Shown: in pieces, positions 35,325 to 47,950 of the stretch
Layout: every line of letters begins with the position of its first letter
Position numbering within the stretch: the stretch's first letter is position 1
DNA from: Dama dama
Lineage: Eukaryota > Chordata > Mammalia > Artiodactyla > Cervidae
Direction: 5' to 3'
DNA: 64,000 bases
NCBI RefSeq assembly: GCF_033118175.1
Contig: NC_083710.1
Span: forward strand, 43,183,501 to 43,247,500
The notes under the pieces: model-generated
Databases searched by the model: none
Told to the model about the DNA's origin: nothing
Seen by the model: only the letters and a program-made list of their open reading frames with translations
Program-made: the position numbers and the translations under genes

Positions 35325-35739
35325 CTCCCAGCCAATGTCTTTCCACTTCCCAGTGAAAAGTAAAATATTTCCTGCCATTATCAATAAACAAGGATGCCAC
35401 AGTCATCAGTGATTGCAGCTCTCCAATGTGAGCTGGTGAGCTGTAAGGGCATTCAGGAAGGAGAAGAATACCTGGAATCTAACAGCCATCAGACTATAGC
35501 CACTCCTCACTAAACACAAACACACACACACACTCACAGTGAGACCAAGGGAGCTCAGGTATGGAAAACAGGATACTGACCCAAGATAGTTAAGATGCAT
35601 ATGAAGAGATTGATTTCAGTGAGCCCAGACTCTTGCATCTTCCTATACATGGAAAAGTGCTAAATTTCTTAACTTAGGATATCTGGTTTTCTTTAATTAA
35701 CAATAATCTTTTGATGTGAAGACTACCTGCCCTTTGTCT
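35325..35739. other. Unique sequence with an imperfect CA patch
   Basis: CA-rich at 35513-35538. No element identified. Confidence 0.45.
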
Positions 35740-36410
35740 CAAAGCTTCATATGATCTGGCTGCTCCCCATGTCTCCTTTTTGAGATGCTGTTTCCTAGGC
35801 TTGAAGTCCTAAAAACTCCTGCAAAATAAAACACAACTCTATACTTTTTAGGTTATGAATATTTTTTAAGTCAACACCTACAATCCTATCATTAACACCA
35901 AGCAAACATACCCAAAAGAAAACCCTGATGCTCTCTACTTCACTCTACCATCTTTACTTGTTTTAGGAAATATGTCCTACCTTATATTTTTTTTACTTCT
36001 TTCTAACAAAATTCAACTGCAGCTTTCTACTGGAGCCAGGTCTTGTTTTGTTGATACTAATTATTTTGCCTTTCTCCTTCCTTTGCTTATATTTCTATAG
36101 GTGTAAATTCAGCTTGTTGGTATCATCATAAATACAACCTCCTTCATAAAAGGTCTTCACTGATCCTCTCTCTGGGGATTTAAATCTCATCTTTCTCACT
36201 TATTCTGTTCATCTTTTTGGCCAGTATTAAGTCATATTTTTTTCTTTACCCACTGTGTACTTGTTCTTCCAGTTTAGGAAATTTAACTTAAATACTAGTT
36301 TGGGGGTAGGGACTATTTCTCATCTTTGTATTTCTCAAAATTCTTGAAAGATTATTTTAACTAGGTCACATGATCTTTTAATAGGTGAATGATTGAATAG
36401 TTTGTGATGG
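35740..36410 (+). mobile_element. L2 LINE, decayed
   Basis: Blocks in L2 order: CATATGATCTGGCTGCTCCC, AAAAGGTCTTCACTGATCCT, ACTTATTCTGTTCATC, then GGGGGTAGGGACTATTTCTC with ATCTTTGTATTTCTC. Gaps between blocks mean it may be two fragments. Confidence 0.6.
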
Positions 36411-36569
36411 TTACATATTTTCCTATTTTTACCTTTAGTTTTGAATTTAAGTTTGCAGTTTCTTACAGAAAAGAGGTCCCAATTTTGTGAGTGAAATGAT
36501 ATAAATTCTGTTTGTAGAGTTGGCTATTACAAGCATATCACTATTGGCTTTCAAGAAAAGATCTTTTCA

Positions 36570-36777
36570 GGAAAAGACTCTCATGCTGGGAAAGATTAAA
36601 GGCAAATGGAGAAAGGGGTGGCAGAGGATGAGATAGTTAGATAGCATCACCAACTCAGTGGAGATGAATTTTAGCAAACTCCAGGAAATAGTGGAGGACA
36701 GAAGAGGCTGGCGTGCTGCAGTTCAAGGGTTGCCAAGAGTCAGACACAACTTAGTGACTGAACAACAACAGCAACAA
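36570..36777 (+). mobile_element. BovB 3'-end fragment
   Basis: The last 200 bases of BovB (CTCATGCTGGGAAAGATTAA, AGAGGATGAGATAG, GTGGAGGACAGAAGAGGCTG, TGACTGAACAACAACAGC). Target duplication not visible. Confidence 0.92.
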
Positions 36778-37615
36778 ATCAGTTTTCAAATTAAAACTGC
36801 ACAGAGATGAAACCATTTTCACAAATTTGAAATGTGTATAAGTTCTTCTTTGGTTTCTGTAGAATGTGGATAGAAGTGATAGAATTGACTTATTCACTTT
36901 GTGTTGCTTGTATTGCTGGCAATTAGCATACAAATACTTAAGTTCAATAAAATTGCCGCCACAGGATCTGTTCCTATGGAAGAAAAATTGGTAGAGTGAA
37001 AAACCACAACTTGTAAATTCATTCCTTTGCAATCATGTTGCATTCCTTACATAAACATGGTCTTTGTACTCTTGTGTCCCCTCAATGTGTTTTCCAATTC
37101 ATGTCTTAAATATAATTTCCATGTGCTTAATCATCTTTCTAAGTGCTTACATACTGTTTGTTAGATCCATACATGTTATATAGCTCTCAAATTTCAGTAA
37201 ATACTTCTAAATTTTGTAGAAGCCAAGAAGAGCAGTAAATTCTCTCAAACTCTGTAGGTGTTTGCTTTACAGGAAGTACAAAACATCATGATGTGGTGTT
37301 GCTCATATATGTAGCTATCATCCAGTTACCAGTTGTCATAAGATGCCATGCATGTTGGGCAATCTAACAGCTAACCTTCCTGATGTCTTTTGGCTATAGT
37401 GCTCTTTGGAAAGAAATATAATAAAGAGGTAGACAAAATGTGTAACCCTTACTTAAATGCCACTAATATTTAAATATACCTGTAAGTAAAGCTTCCTATT
37501 GTTCCATTTAACACTCCAGCAAGAGGCTAATGAACTGTGGAGTGCTTTCTGCCTCTCTTCTTAATCTGGATGCTATGTTTTAATAGGATGAACTCTTTGA
37601 AGTTAAAGGGGAAAG
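36778..37615. other. Unique sequence
   Basis: No recognised element; minus frame 36751-37032 starts in the BovB fragment and has no domain. Confidence 0.45.
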
Positions 37616-38160
37616 CACTCTTTAAGATGAGGTCAGAACATAACTGTATCTGCCTTTAAACTGAGACAGAATAACAAAAATTGGGTGCAGAACGACGGCT
37701 CCACAATTATTACAGAAGTGTTTTGACATGTGTGGTGTTAATTGGACTCTGGTTCTGTCTTCAAACTCAAGTCCAGGGGCTGAGCATTGTACGTCCTGAG
37801 GACTGACTACCAAGTGACACAGTTGCTAAAGACAGTCGCCTGCTAGGCCTGATTCCAATGGGAAACAATTTCCTCTGGCAGCTTTTGAAGTTTGTTTTTA
37901 TAGGAAATTGCCTCTTGGAGCATATAAAGCTAATTCATTCCCAGAGCTTCCCTGAACACCCAGCTGGGGCTCCCCCGTGGACACAGCATCTTGTTGACAT
38001 AATCGGGCTCGGCTCTTGGCAAAGCTCCAGCTGTTTGTGCGCAACCAGTCAGATTAGGTTGAAAGCCTCTAAATCTTCCAAAGTATCCCCAGGAAGAGAA
38101 TATAAAATGGTTATGGTGATGTGGCAAGACCCAGGGAACATAGCAAAGTCGTGACATTTG
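37616..38160. other. Candidate conserved noncoding element, GC-richer than its surroundings
   Basis: Free of repeats, with a marked rise in GC content and a few CpGs (CGGGCTCGGC near 38004-38013). Two opposed open frames (37858-38154 plus, 37930-38157 minus) overlap, as expected from a GC-rich stretch with few stops. The plus frame shows no domain and no matching splice sites were apparent, so coding is not supported. Confidence 0.35.
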
Positions 38161-38363
38161 TATTTGGATCTGTCACTGTGATTCAATAATACAGAATTTG
38201 CTAGTGAATTCAGCAGAGGTCATGACACAAAAGTGATGGATTATTCGCAGTTCTCTTCTTCCCACTGAATCTGTGTAATATGCTGGGTTAACTTTTCTTT
38301 GGAGATTTGTTATGAAGCTACAAAGCCTGTTTGCCCCCTAACCTCCAGACCACCACAACAAAT

Positions 38364-38390
38364 GTATATATATAATATATATATATATAA
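38364..38390. repeat. (TA)n simple repeat
   Basis: Alternating TA with one AA interruption, followed by more AT-rich DNA to about 38403. Confidence 0.9.
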
Positions 38391-38403
38391 AATATACATA
38401 ATA

Positions 38404-39159
38404 TTAACTTTAGAATACCCATAAGCATTTGCATAATGAATTTAAAATAAATGAACTTTATTTCTTTTGCACCAGAAACAGTAGAAGATAGCTATATATT
38501 GTAAATTTGAAAGGGAGGATTATTGTTAATTTGATTACCTTCCTCTTCTCAATTCATCTAATTCATATTAAAGAAGATTTTTAAAGATAAAAAAATGTTA
38601 GTTATTTACTCATAAAAAGCAAGGAAAAGAAAAAAACAAAGCTTGGATATAACCCTGGACATCTAATTTGAGATAAAAGTTAGAAATCAAAAGCAATATC
38701 AATTTGAAATATAAAAGAACCAGCATTTCTTTTTCCAGGTGTGAGAAATACTAAAGTTTGAGCATAAAAGTAATGTTAAATGAGTTGAAACATCAGAAAC
38801 AAAGAAAATAGCAGCTAAGTACAGAATAGATGGGAATAGAAGTGAGAGAACATTTAGTCACATGGGGAAACAGAGTTGAAAGAAACTGTGCATTTGTCTG
38901 AATTTGATATTGTCCATGGCAGTGAATACTGAAGTTCAAAATGAAAACCATGGCTCCTGTGTCTTTGGCCTCTCTTTCTTGGCTCTACATTTCTTAGGAG
39001 TAAAGGAGAATGAAAATCTGATAATATACCTTGTTTATAATAGTGTCGTTAAATTTGAGGACAGGGGTATCAATATTTTTTTAATATAAATTTTAAAAAT
39101 CATTCTTCTTTTTTCACATTATTTTCATACCTAAATATCATTATCATATGATTTTTAAA
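38404..39159. other. Unique AT-rich sequence
   Basis: Nothing recognised. A frame at 38904-39089 has no domain. Confidence 0.45.
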
Positions 39160-39505
39160 AAATATTGTATGCTATTCCTTCTGTTTGGAAGATCATCCTG
39201 ATACCTACTTTTGTCTACATATCAAACTTTTTAACCTTCTTAGTAATTCCATTTATAGTTTTCTCCCTTTACTATGTCTTCATCTGAACCCTGTACTTAT
39301 AGGAAGAGAAGTTAACTCAACCTCCTGTTGTACCTCCGTCAGCACTTATTTTACTAACTGGTAATTTTTGCTTGTATATCTGTCTTACCTAAGAAAAGTT
39401 GAGCTCTGTGGGGTTGGAAACATCATTTTCCTTCCACTTTCACTTCATTCATGTCAGTTTCTGGTCCTCTGTGATTCTGAGTAAATGTTTCTGAATGAAC
39501 CCATC
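39160..39505 (+). mobile_element. L2 LINE fragment
   Basis: CCTTCTGTTTGGAAGATCATC, CATCTGAACCCTGTACTTATA, GTCAGCACTTATTTTAC, TTGTATATCTGTCTTACC and GAGTAAATGTTTCTGAATGAA keep the order of the L2 3' end (blocks quoted separately). Confidence 0.65.
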
Positions 39506-39544
39506 ATTGTCTTGCCTTGTTTCTGGCTTCCTGTTCGCTATGAC

Positions 39545-39745
39545 TGGTAGGGTCATATTGCCCTGGTGTGAATTCCGGATCCTTGATGGACTAACTATGC
39601 AACCTTGGACAAGTCACTTTTCTGGGTCATAATATTTCACTGATAGATATTCTACTTCATGTAGTGGATGGGTAGCTGTATTACTGTATTAAAACTGCTT
39701 ACAAAAGCATTCAGCACATAATAAAACCCAAGTCAGTGTTGTCCA
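39545..39745 (+). mobile_element. MIR SINE
   Basis: AACTATGCAACCTTGGACAAG, TCACTTTTCTGGGTC, then AAAAGCATTCAGCACATAATA match the MIR centre and end. Confidence 0.65.
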
Positions 39746-39965
39746 GCAGCATCATCCTCACCATCACCTGTGTGGAATCTAGTGGGAATCTCCTTGGCAC
39801 TTGTACATATGGGTGGAATTGCTAGGTCAGGGGATATACCAGAATTATGACGGTCAGCAGTCACGGTATTGTTTTCGAAATACTATTAAGTGCCACATAT
39901 TTTTTTTTCTGCCTTAGTTCCAAAATCTCCCTAAAACAAGTGCTCTTTCAGTATTCTTTAGTTTT

Positions 39966-40190
39966 GTATTTAGCAAATATTCACTCAGCACTTAACACGT
40001 GCCAGGTACTTTTCTAAATGCTTTATAAGTATTTACTCTCTTAATCCTCATGAACTAGTGTACATGAATTAATGGCTTCATTTTACAGAAGAGAAAAGTG
40101 AGGGACAGAGAAGTTAACAGAGGCACAAAGTAAGGCAAAGACAAGTGGCTCTAAAGATCACGCTTAGAATCACTACGTATTTCTGACTCT
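39966..40190 (-). mobile_element. MIR SINE
   Basis: CTCAGCACTTAACACGTGCC, TTTCTAAATGCTTTATAAG, TCTTAATCCTCATGAAC, CATTTTACAGAAGAG and GACAGAGAAGTTAACAGAGG are the reverse-oriented MIR in full order; the clearest MIR in the window. Confidence 0.88.
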
Positions 40191-40261
40191 CGCTGATCTG
40201 GGCTCCCTATAGACACCCTTCTATTTTTAAGCCTATTCTGCCTCTTTTTCCTTTGTTTCTC

Positions 40262-41749
40262 ACCTTTATTTATTTATTTATTTATTATTGAAGAATAATT
40301 GCTGTACAGAAGTCTGCTGTTTTCTGTCAAACCTCAACATGAATCAGCCGTAGGTATACAGACGTCCCCTCCCTTTTGAATCTCCCCCCCATCTCCCTCC
40401 CCATCCCACCCCTCTAGGTTGACACGGAGCCCCTGTTTGAGTTTCCTGAGCCATTCAGCAGATTCCTGTTGGCTATCTATTTTACATAAGGTAATGTAAG
40501 TTTCCATGTTACTCTTTCCATACATCTCACCATCTCTTTCCCTCTCCCCATGTCTATACATCTGTTCTTTATGTCTGTTTCTCCATTGTTGCCCTGTAAA
40601 TAAATTCTTCAGTACCATTTTTCTAGATTCCATATATATGTGTTAGAATACAGTATTTATCTTTCTCTTTCTGACTTACTTTACTCTGTATAACAAATTC
40701 TAGGTTCATCCACCTCATTAGAACTGACTCAAATGCATTCCTTTTTATGGCTGAGTGATATTCCATTGTGTATGGACATGGAACAACAGACTGGTTCCAA
40801 AATAGGAAAAGGAGCACGTCAAGGCTGTATATTGTCACCCTGCTTATTTAACTTATATTCAGGGTACATCATGAGAAATGCTAGGCTGGAGGAACAGAAG
40901 CTGGAATCAAGATTGCTGGAAGAAATATCAATAACTTCAGATATGCAGATGACACCACCCTTATGGCAGAAAGTGAAGAAGAACTAAAGAGCTTCTTGAT
41001 GAAAGTGAAAGAGGAGAGTGAAAAAGTTGGCTTAAAGCTCAACATTCAGAAAACAAAGATCATGGCATCTGGTCCCATCACTTCATGGCAAACAGATGGG
41101 GAAAAAGTGGAAACAGTGGCTGAATTTATTTTTGGGGAGCTTTAAAATCACTGCAGATGGTGACTGCAGCCATGAAATTAAAAGATGCTTACTCCTTTGA
41201 AGGAAAGTTATGATGAACCTAGATAGCATATTAAAAATCCGAGGCATTACTTTGCCAACAAATGTACATCTAGTCAAGGCTATGGTTTATCCAGTAGTCA
41301 TGTATGGATGTGATAGTTAGACTATAAAGAAAACTGAGCACCAAAGAATTGATGCTTTGGAACTGTGGTGTTGGAGAAGACTCTTCAGAGTCCCTTGAAC
41401 TGCAAGGAGATCCAATCAGTCCATCCTAAAGGAGATCAGTCCTGGGTGTTCATTGGAAAGATTGATGTTGAAGCTGAAACTTCAATACTTTGGCCACCCG
41501 ATGCGAGTGCTGACTCATTGGAAAAGACCCTGATGCTGGGAAAGATTGAGGGCAGGAGGAGAAGGGGATGACAGAGGATGAGATGGTTGGATGGCATCGA
41601 CCGATGGACATGGGTTTGGGTGGACTCCAGGAGTTGGTGATGGACAGGGCGGCCTGGCGTGCTGCAGTTCATGTAAAGAGTCAGACATGACTGAAGGACT
41701 GAACTGAACTGAGTTGATATATATCACAATTTCTTTATCCATTCATCTG
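40262..41749 (-). mobile_element. L1 3' fragment with target duplication, interrupted by BovB
   Basis: Left part 40262-40773 is reverse L1 from its A-rich tail (TTTATTTATTTATTTATT) through AACATGAATCAGCCGTAGG and the C-rich block to GAGTGATATTCCATTGTG. Right part 41713-41749 continues exactly where the left stops (CACAATTTCTTTATCCATTC). TTGTTTCTC at 40253-40261 and 41750-41758 is the target duplication. Confidence 0.92.
40774..41712 (+). mobile_element. BovB 3' fragment nested in L1
   Basis: Begins in the reverse transcriptase (GGACATGGAACAACAGACTG) and ends at GACTGAACTGAACTGA. The DNA for YADD (40942-40953) is intact but the surrounding frame is broken; open pieces 40733-40987, 40963-41145 and 41365-41571 lie in different frames. 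Confidence 0.95.
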
Positions 41750-41758
41750 TTGTTTCTC

Positions 41759-43695
41759 TTCTTGATTCCTGTTCTGTTTCCTTTCTCCAAATCAAGCAGT
41801 GGAGAGGGAAGGAGGAGAACAAAACTAGGTAGTAAACAAAAACCTTTCTCTTTTCTGTGCTGTGCTTCAAAGTTTTCCCTGCTCCACTGACTACTGAAAA
41901 TATGAACAAAATATTTCATGTTTCAATTCTTTATGCTTAAATGACTTTCTCTATAAATCACAATCTTCCAAGGTATCTTTGTGTAACTATAAGGTTTGGT
42001 AATATTTTCATCAAATAAGCTTCAGGAGGATAAAAGCAATCCCTAGGCAACAGCTATAGTTATACTACAAGACTGCCAAATACATACCCATAGGAGTTAA
42101 CACCAAGAGCTTCTTCCTATCTTGTTTTAATCAAAGAGTGCCAGAAAATGCAATAATGATAGGGAGATGAAACTGAATACCAAGGAAAAATTAAGCATCA
42201 AAAATTAAAATTAAAGCATAAAAAATTTAAACTAAAGTTAATCCACTATGCCAAATTTTCCAGTTTTGTACTCATCACCACTACTTCCAGATCTCTAAAT
42301 ATATATTCATGTTACAGAACATATATTTCATTCCACATTATATATATTTTTAAAATTTTTCACTTCTCTTTAGATAGATCTCAACAACTCACTGGAGTCT
42401 AACAAGAAAGTCATTTCTCTTTTCTCCTTTAAAGGCCTTCTCTAGGAAGATTTCAAACCTCTGAATTATCTAGGCTAGTAAAATCTACTCCACAATGTTG
42501 TGCAGCTTCAAATTTATGTTCATAAGAGTATTTTCTTTAATTTGCTTTACAAAAATATTCACTTTTTAAAAAAAATGTTCATTGTTGGTGTGCTGATGGT
42601 TTGGAAAGAGTAATTCTGAATTTATCACAAATAAGTCCCTTGTACATATTCATACATAGTTTAAGAATAATGTAAAATTAAGCCAGGCTTTTCGTTAAAA
42701 GATAACTTGCTCTGATATTAATAGCTAAAATATATTTGATGTGTTTTATAACCTTTGTTCTACTTCATTAAAATTGAACCAATATTAACACAATTTCTCA
42801 TGCTAGTATGAAAAACTGTAATACATAAAAACCCTAGTGAATGTTTACATTTTAATATTACAATTGAAATAAAATGTATGAGTTTATAGCTATGTCTTAG
42901 TACAAACATAGCTAAATGTAAGTGCCAAGTTTCTATTCTTTTTTCACTTGAAAGGAAAACATGAGTACTAGAATTATTTAGAGCAACTCATTTTTCTGTT
43001 GTGTTTGTAATTTATGATGCACTAATCTCTAGTAACAGGCATTTATTCAAAAGGCAGAAGTGATCACTTTAAAAATAATGCCATTTATTTGAATAATTCA
43101 ATACTAAAAAAAGGCTCTACAAATAAATTTTGATCTGAAGCAAGAAAGCTAACCTTTTTCTAATGATTATACAATCTGTGATTTTTTAAACTCGAAAATA
43201 TAATTATGAGCTTTTAATCATTTTGCTAATACATTGTATATAAACAACTATTTCAAAGAAAGGATGGTATTAGCATTTTGCATAATATTCTATTATTAAT
43301 TTCTCAATATATTTGCATTTAAAAAGACCTCTTATTAAAGATTCTAAAATACAATATTTAAGCTTATTTAAAATATGTAACTTGTTATTAAACAAATCAC
43401 TTTTTAACGTTTAGGTCTAATCTCACTTCTCTCCAGATTTTGCCTTCTAAATAATCATTTTTATACTGCATCTAGATATCTCATCAGAACTTCCGAGATA
43501 TTATGTGCTTAACTTCTTTACCTCAAAATCTATTTTTTCTCTGGCATCTCCACCTCCCAACTTTTTACCAGTATTAAGGCAGTTCCCAGTCAGTCAGGGA
43601 ACAAATATCTGGTCCATTTCCCAGGTTTTTCTCTCTTTCACACTTCACAGAGTGTTGTGCCAATTACACTATGAAATATATCCCTACATAACGCA
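41759..43695. other. Unique AT-rich sequence, pyrimidine-rich at the right end
   Basis: 43400-43695 is CT-rich and might be a very old L2, but no block is secure. The rest has no recognised content. Confidence 0.4.
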
Positions 43696-43703
43696 TACTC
43701 CCT

Positions 43704-43930
43704 GGGCTTTCCCCATGTCTCAGCAGTAAAAAACCCACCTGCAATGCAGAAGCTGCAGGAGCTGCAAGATCCCTGGGTCAGGAAGATCCTCTGGAGGAGG
43801 GCATGGCAACCCACTCCAGTATTTGTGCCTGGAGAATCTCACGGACAGAGGAGTCTGGCGGGCTACAGTCCAGAGGGCCACAAAGAGTGGGACACAACTG
43901 AAGTGACCTAGCACACACACCCTCAGTGGG
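43704..43930 (+). mobile_element. Bov-tA SINE with target duplication
   Basis: Complete from GGGCTTTCCCCATGTCTCAG to CAACTGAAGTGACCTAGCAC. TACTCCCT occurs at 43696-43703 and 43931-43938. The right end carries a short CACACAC tail. Confidence 0.92.
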
Positions 43931-43938
43931 TACTCCCT

Positions 43939-45850
43939 AAGTCCTCTGTTAAATTCTGATGTACTGCTTTACCTCTCTACTCTCAAATCCACCAATTCTC
44001 ATATCATCAATCACTTCTCAAAAATACCTTTCTTATACAATCATCATTCAGTTTTCTGTCCCAGTTAGCCTATTACCCCTTCAAGTTTCTACTGTGACTC
44101 AGAGCTCTGAGTTGGATTCTAAGACCCATGATTGCACCCCATCACGTCCTTAAATACATGTCAATTATTTCCCCTCCCATCCTGGTACTCACATTCTCAG
44201 AGACTGGCTGAGATTCTCTTCAAAACTGAAAAGAATACTTGAAATAGGAAGTATCCATTAAGTTTGCTGATTCACCACTATGCAATCATTTTACTTCTCT
44301 ATTTTTCCTACTGGATTTGACTTCATTAGGTACTTACCTAAAAAGTCTTGGTGCAATGGGCATTGCAATAGACACTTCATTCCATCTGAATGGATGCTGT
44401 CATCCTGAGATGTGGTCAATTTTCTAAGAATCTCTCCTGTTCGCCCAGGCCTGTCTCTTACTAGACTTGTCAAGCCACTGAGGGCCCAACATACCCAGAA
44501 AAACCTTATCAGTATAGAGAACATCCAGGACCACCTATTGAAAATATAATACACCCAATAATATGGAATCACTCATTCAAGGTCTTTTTATTATGCTGCA
44601 AAGGTAATATGTCTTTTGAAGTAAAGGCTCTGACTCTTGAATTACAGATGTAATTATAGTTAGAATTAATTGATTTGGAATGTTCACTTATAGCATTTGC
44701 AAGTAGCTTTTCTTTGAGAAATATAGTTAACCAATTCAAATATCTCTTGATGTATTCATAGACATAGATACATTCACATAAGGTTAATTGCTGTATTTAA
44801 AACTGGTAACCAACCTTGACAAAAGCATACAGAGAACTCTATTTGTTAACTAATCTACATTATACTGTGAAGGACTTACTCAATATAGAGAATCATGAAA
44901 GAAGGCTAAAGAAGGCTCAACACAGAGCCAACAAATATGGTGATTTTATATTGATTTGTACAACAACAAAGCACTTGCAAGGCGGAGAAAACCACAAAAT
45001 GTTGAGAGAATTGAACTGTGATATAGGAGTAGATCTTATTTCACTCTAGTAGGGCAGTTTTTCCACATGCCACTTTGAGTGTTTCTGTTGTACATCTGTT
45101 GCATGACAAATGTAAAATGGTTGGGTTCACTATCAATTACAGGCTGGAACAAGTGAGATTTCAATTACAACAGGAGAGCAAAACAGCTGAGAAATCCCCA
45201 AGGGGGGTGATGCAGGAACCAAGGGGGGAGGCAGGCATCACAATGGTATGCTGCACACTACTAATTAGAAAGAAATGAAGTCAAGTTAAAAGAAAATATA
45301 CCCCTAAGATGCTCTGTCTCGTAGAGACCATTTGGATACTGAAAACAGTACCTCAGTGACTTGTCTCTGTCTGAATTCTCATGTAATTGTTGCCTCATGA
45401 GCAGCTTAAGTGAAAACTCTAGCATAAAAATATCTTACGTTTTTAATACAACTTATTTTTAAAAATCCAACATGATTAATTCTAGGCATTTAAATCATAT
45501 CCATTTATTTTTAAAAGACAGGGTATCTTTAAGAGGTAGCAAAGTAAAAGAAATGAAGAAAATTATGATAATGAGTTTCACAAAAGCCTGCAGCTTCCTA
45601 AATAAGGAAAGCATAAATATAGGCACATGTAAAAGTCTTCTTAACAAACATCTTAGTCTCAGAAAAAAAGCAGGGATCTTTCTACTATGTACACTGCATG
45701 ACAATTATATGATTTTTTTCCCTATATGCCTGTTCTCTTATGTTCAATTAAATGAACTAAAAGCAGTACAAATTAAAACAACATAATATGCTATTGAAAA
45801 TAATTTTCTTTCTAAGGTAGTTAGAATCTACCAATATGCATAAGAATTAG
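43939..45850. other. Unique sequence
   Basis: Pyrimidine-rich to 44200. Two G6 runs in repeated CCAAGGGGGG words at 45198-45229. A frame at 44816-45049 is rich in charged residues but has no known domain, and 44291-44572 (minus) is not supported as coding. Confidence 0.4.
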
Positions 45851-46078
45851 CCACAGGGGGTGGTGCTAGTGGTAAAGAAAGCCCCTGACAATGTAGGGGA
45901 CATAAGAGACTCGGTTTGGGTTCCTGGGTTGGGAAGATCCCCTGGAGGAGGGCATGGCAACCAAGCCAGTCTTCTTGCCTAGAGAACCCCACTGGACAGA
46001 GGAGCCTGGCGGGTGAAGGCCCATAGGGTAGCAATGAGTTGGACATGACTGAAACAACTTAGCATGCATGCATGCACG
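45851..46078 (+). mobile_element. Bov-tA SINE (GGTGCTAGTGGTAAAG head type)
   Basis: The head block GGTGGTGCTAGTGGTAAAG and the tail GCATGCATGCATGCACG distinguish this subtype from the other SINEs here. Nearly full length. Confidence 0.92.
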
Positions 46079-46174
46079 TCAAATATTAGAGCTCTGTACA
46101 ATAGCACATTTTCTTTGTAGTTTTCATAGTCAATACATTTCATAACAGTAATGAAAACAACAATAATAACTTTA

Positions 46175-46390
46175 GAGCCTTCTCTGGTGTCTCAGATGGT
46201 AAAGAACCTATCTGCAATGCAGGAGACCTGGGTTCAATCCATATATTGGGAAGATCCCCTGGAGAAGGGAATGGCTACCCACTCCAGTATTCTTGCCTGG
46301 AGAATTCCATGCACAGAGGAGCCTGGCGAGCTGTATAGTCCATGGGGTTGCAAAGAGTTAGAAATGAGTGAGCGGCTACCACTTTCACAT
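46175..46390 (+). mobile_element. Bov-tA SINE
   Basis: Full length: GCCTTCTCTGGTGTCTCAG to GTGAGCGGCTACCACTTTCA. It lies only about 100 bases from the previous SINE in the same orientation. Confidence 0.93.
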
Positions 46391-47559
46391 GTTTGAATTA
46401 CCTGATCTATAACCCACCTCACCCACTCTCTTTGAGAATCCACATATCAGTGTTTAAGAAAATAATGATAGCAATGATTATTATTATATTATAAATACTA
46501 ATGGAGACATTCCTGTAGCTCACGCAAACCTGCTATCATAGTTCAAGGGGCTCACTATAGATTTGAAATTTTATTTGGAATTCTCCCCAATTTGTCATAT
46601 TTTTCTTAAGAGGAATTTCTATGGGAAGACATAAAATCATTGCATTAGATCAAATAAAAGATAAATAGGGGCTCATTTAGGACACTGTAGAGAAAACAAC
46701 AAAATTCTGAAGGTACCAATTACAGTTACTAAAGAACAATGAAGGTGAGGGTAAGGAGAAGGGGAGCCTAGGATTATTGATATTCTTAGCTCTCCACAAG
46801 GAGTGGAGAAGGCTGGAGGGAAATTAGATAGGAATATTTTCATGCACAAATGTGATATTTTAATAACATCAAAGGTAGCTTACTTCATAGTTTAAATTTA
46901 TGTTTTATCTTATTTTTTTCTATATGGTATGATAATTTTTGAAAATCAATAAATCTTCATATAATACCTGTTATGTCTGAGGGCAGTGTCTCTTACAAAC
47001 TACTTTATCAATGACCTGAGTCTTATTTGAAACATTATCCTGGGAAAGAAAACTTATGTGCACCATAATTTCTCCTAATGTGTACACAGTAAATTAATTC
47101 TAAAGTGATTCAAATCCTAGTTCTTTAAACAACCAGTATTTCACAGGGAAGAGCAGTTCTAGACCCTTCCGCTCTGCCCATTTTTTTTCCCCAATAACTT
47201 TTTCAGCCTTTAAAAACACTCTAAAGGAGCAGTATGGTCCTGTGGCGGCTCTGATCTAGTATAAACCCCTAGATTGTTATTGATATTTTCCTCAAATTAT
47301 AGAAATAAGGAAACTTCATCTCTTTTCTCAATTGAGAAGTGATAAAACAACTTCCAATCTGAGCATAAAACAACAAAATAGAATCAATTTTGTATATCAA
47401 TATGTTTAGGGAATGATATTACCCATTTATTAAACCTAATGTTTGGGGAATAAGAATATAATATTATCTCCCAGTGTTTGTGTTATGGAATTGAAATATT
47501 ATAAAATGGCTAGAAGCATTTTGTAAAGAGAAAAAAGTACAAATTTGATGTTGGTGAAG
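46391..47559. other. Unique AT-rich sequence
   Basis: No element recognised. Confidence 0.45.
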
Positions 47560-47950
47560 GAGATAATTTTCTTTTCAGGTCTGGTATTGTGAGATGTCTC
47601 CCTAACTCAGATGCATGGGGAGAAATCAGTCAGTGCCTCAAAATTAAATTCAGAAACATGCCTGGCCTCTATGGAAACCGTGAAGGAAGTACTCTGTTTG
47701 ACAGGCAAGAGCAAAATCGCAGCTGCTGAGATTGTATGTAGCCAAGTGCCACTTCACTCTTGATCTATGTTAAGTCGACTGAAGGAAGGAAATCAATTAC
47801 CATCCACAGTGAACTTCAGGTAGACCCTACTTTGAGATGCCAGCTACATGCAGGTGTGTGCCCTCAGCAAAGATAATTCTGACTAAGCCTTCATTAAGTG
47901 GGAATGCTACTGCGTTTGCTGCTTTGAGATTTTAAGTGGTTGTGTTTTAA
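47560..47950. other. Candidate conserved noncoding element
   Basis: Complex, repeat-free and less AT-rich than its flanks, with words such as CCTTCATTAAGTGGGAATGC and AATCGCAGCTGCTGAGATTG (an E-box CAGCTG inside). The regulatory call is inference. Confidence 0.3.

Noticed and set aside
37858..38154. 98-codon plus frame in the GC-richer segment as an exon
   Set aside because: An equally open frame overlaps it on the other strand, there is no domain and no convincing splice sites, so composition explains it.
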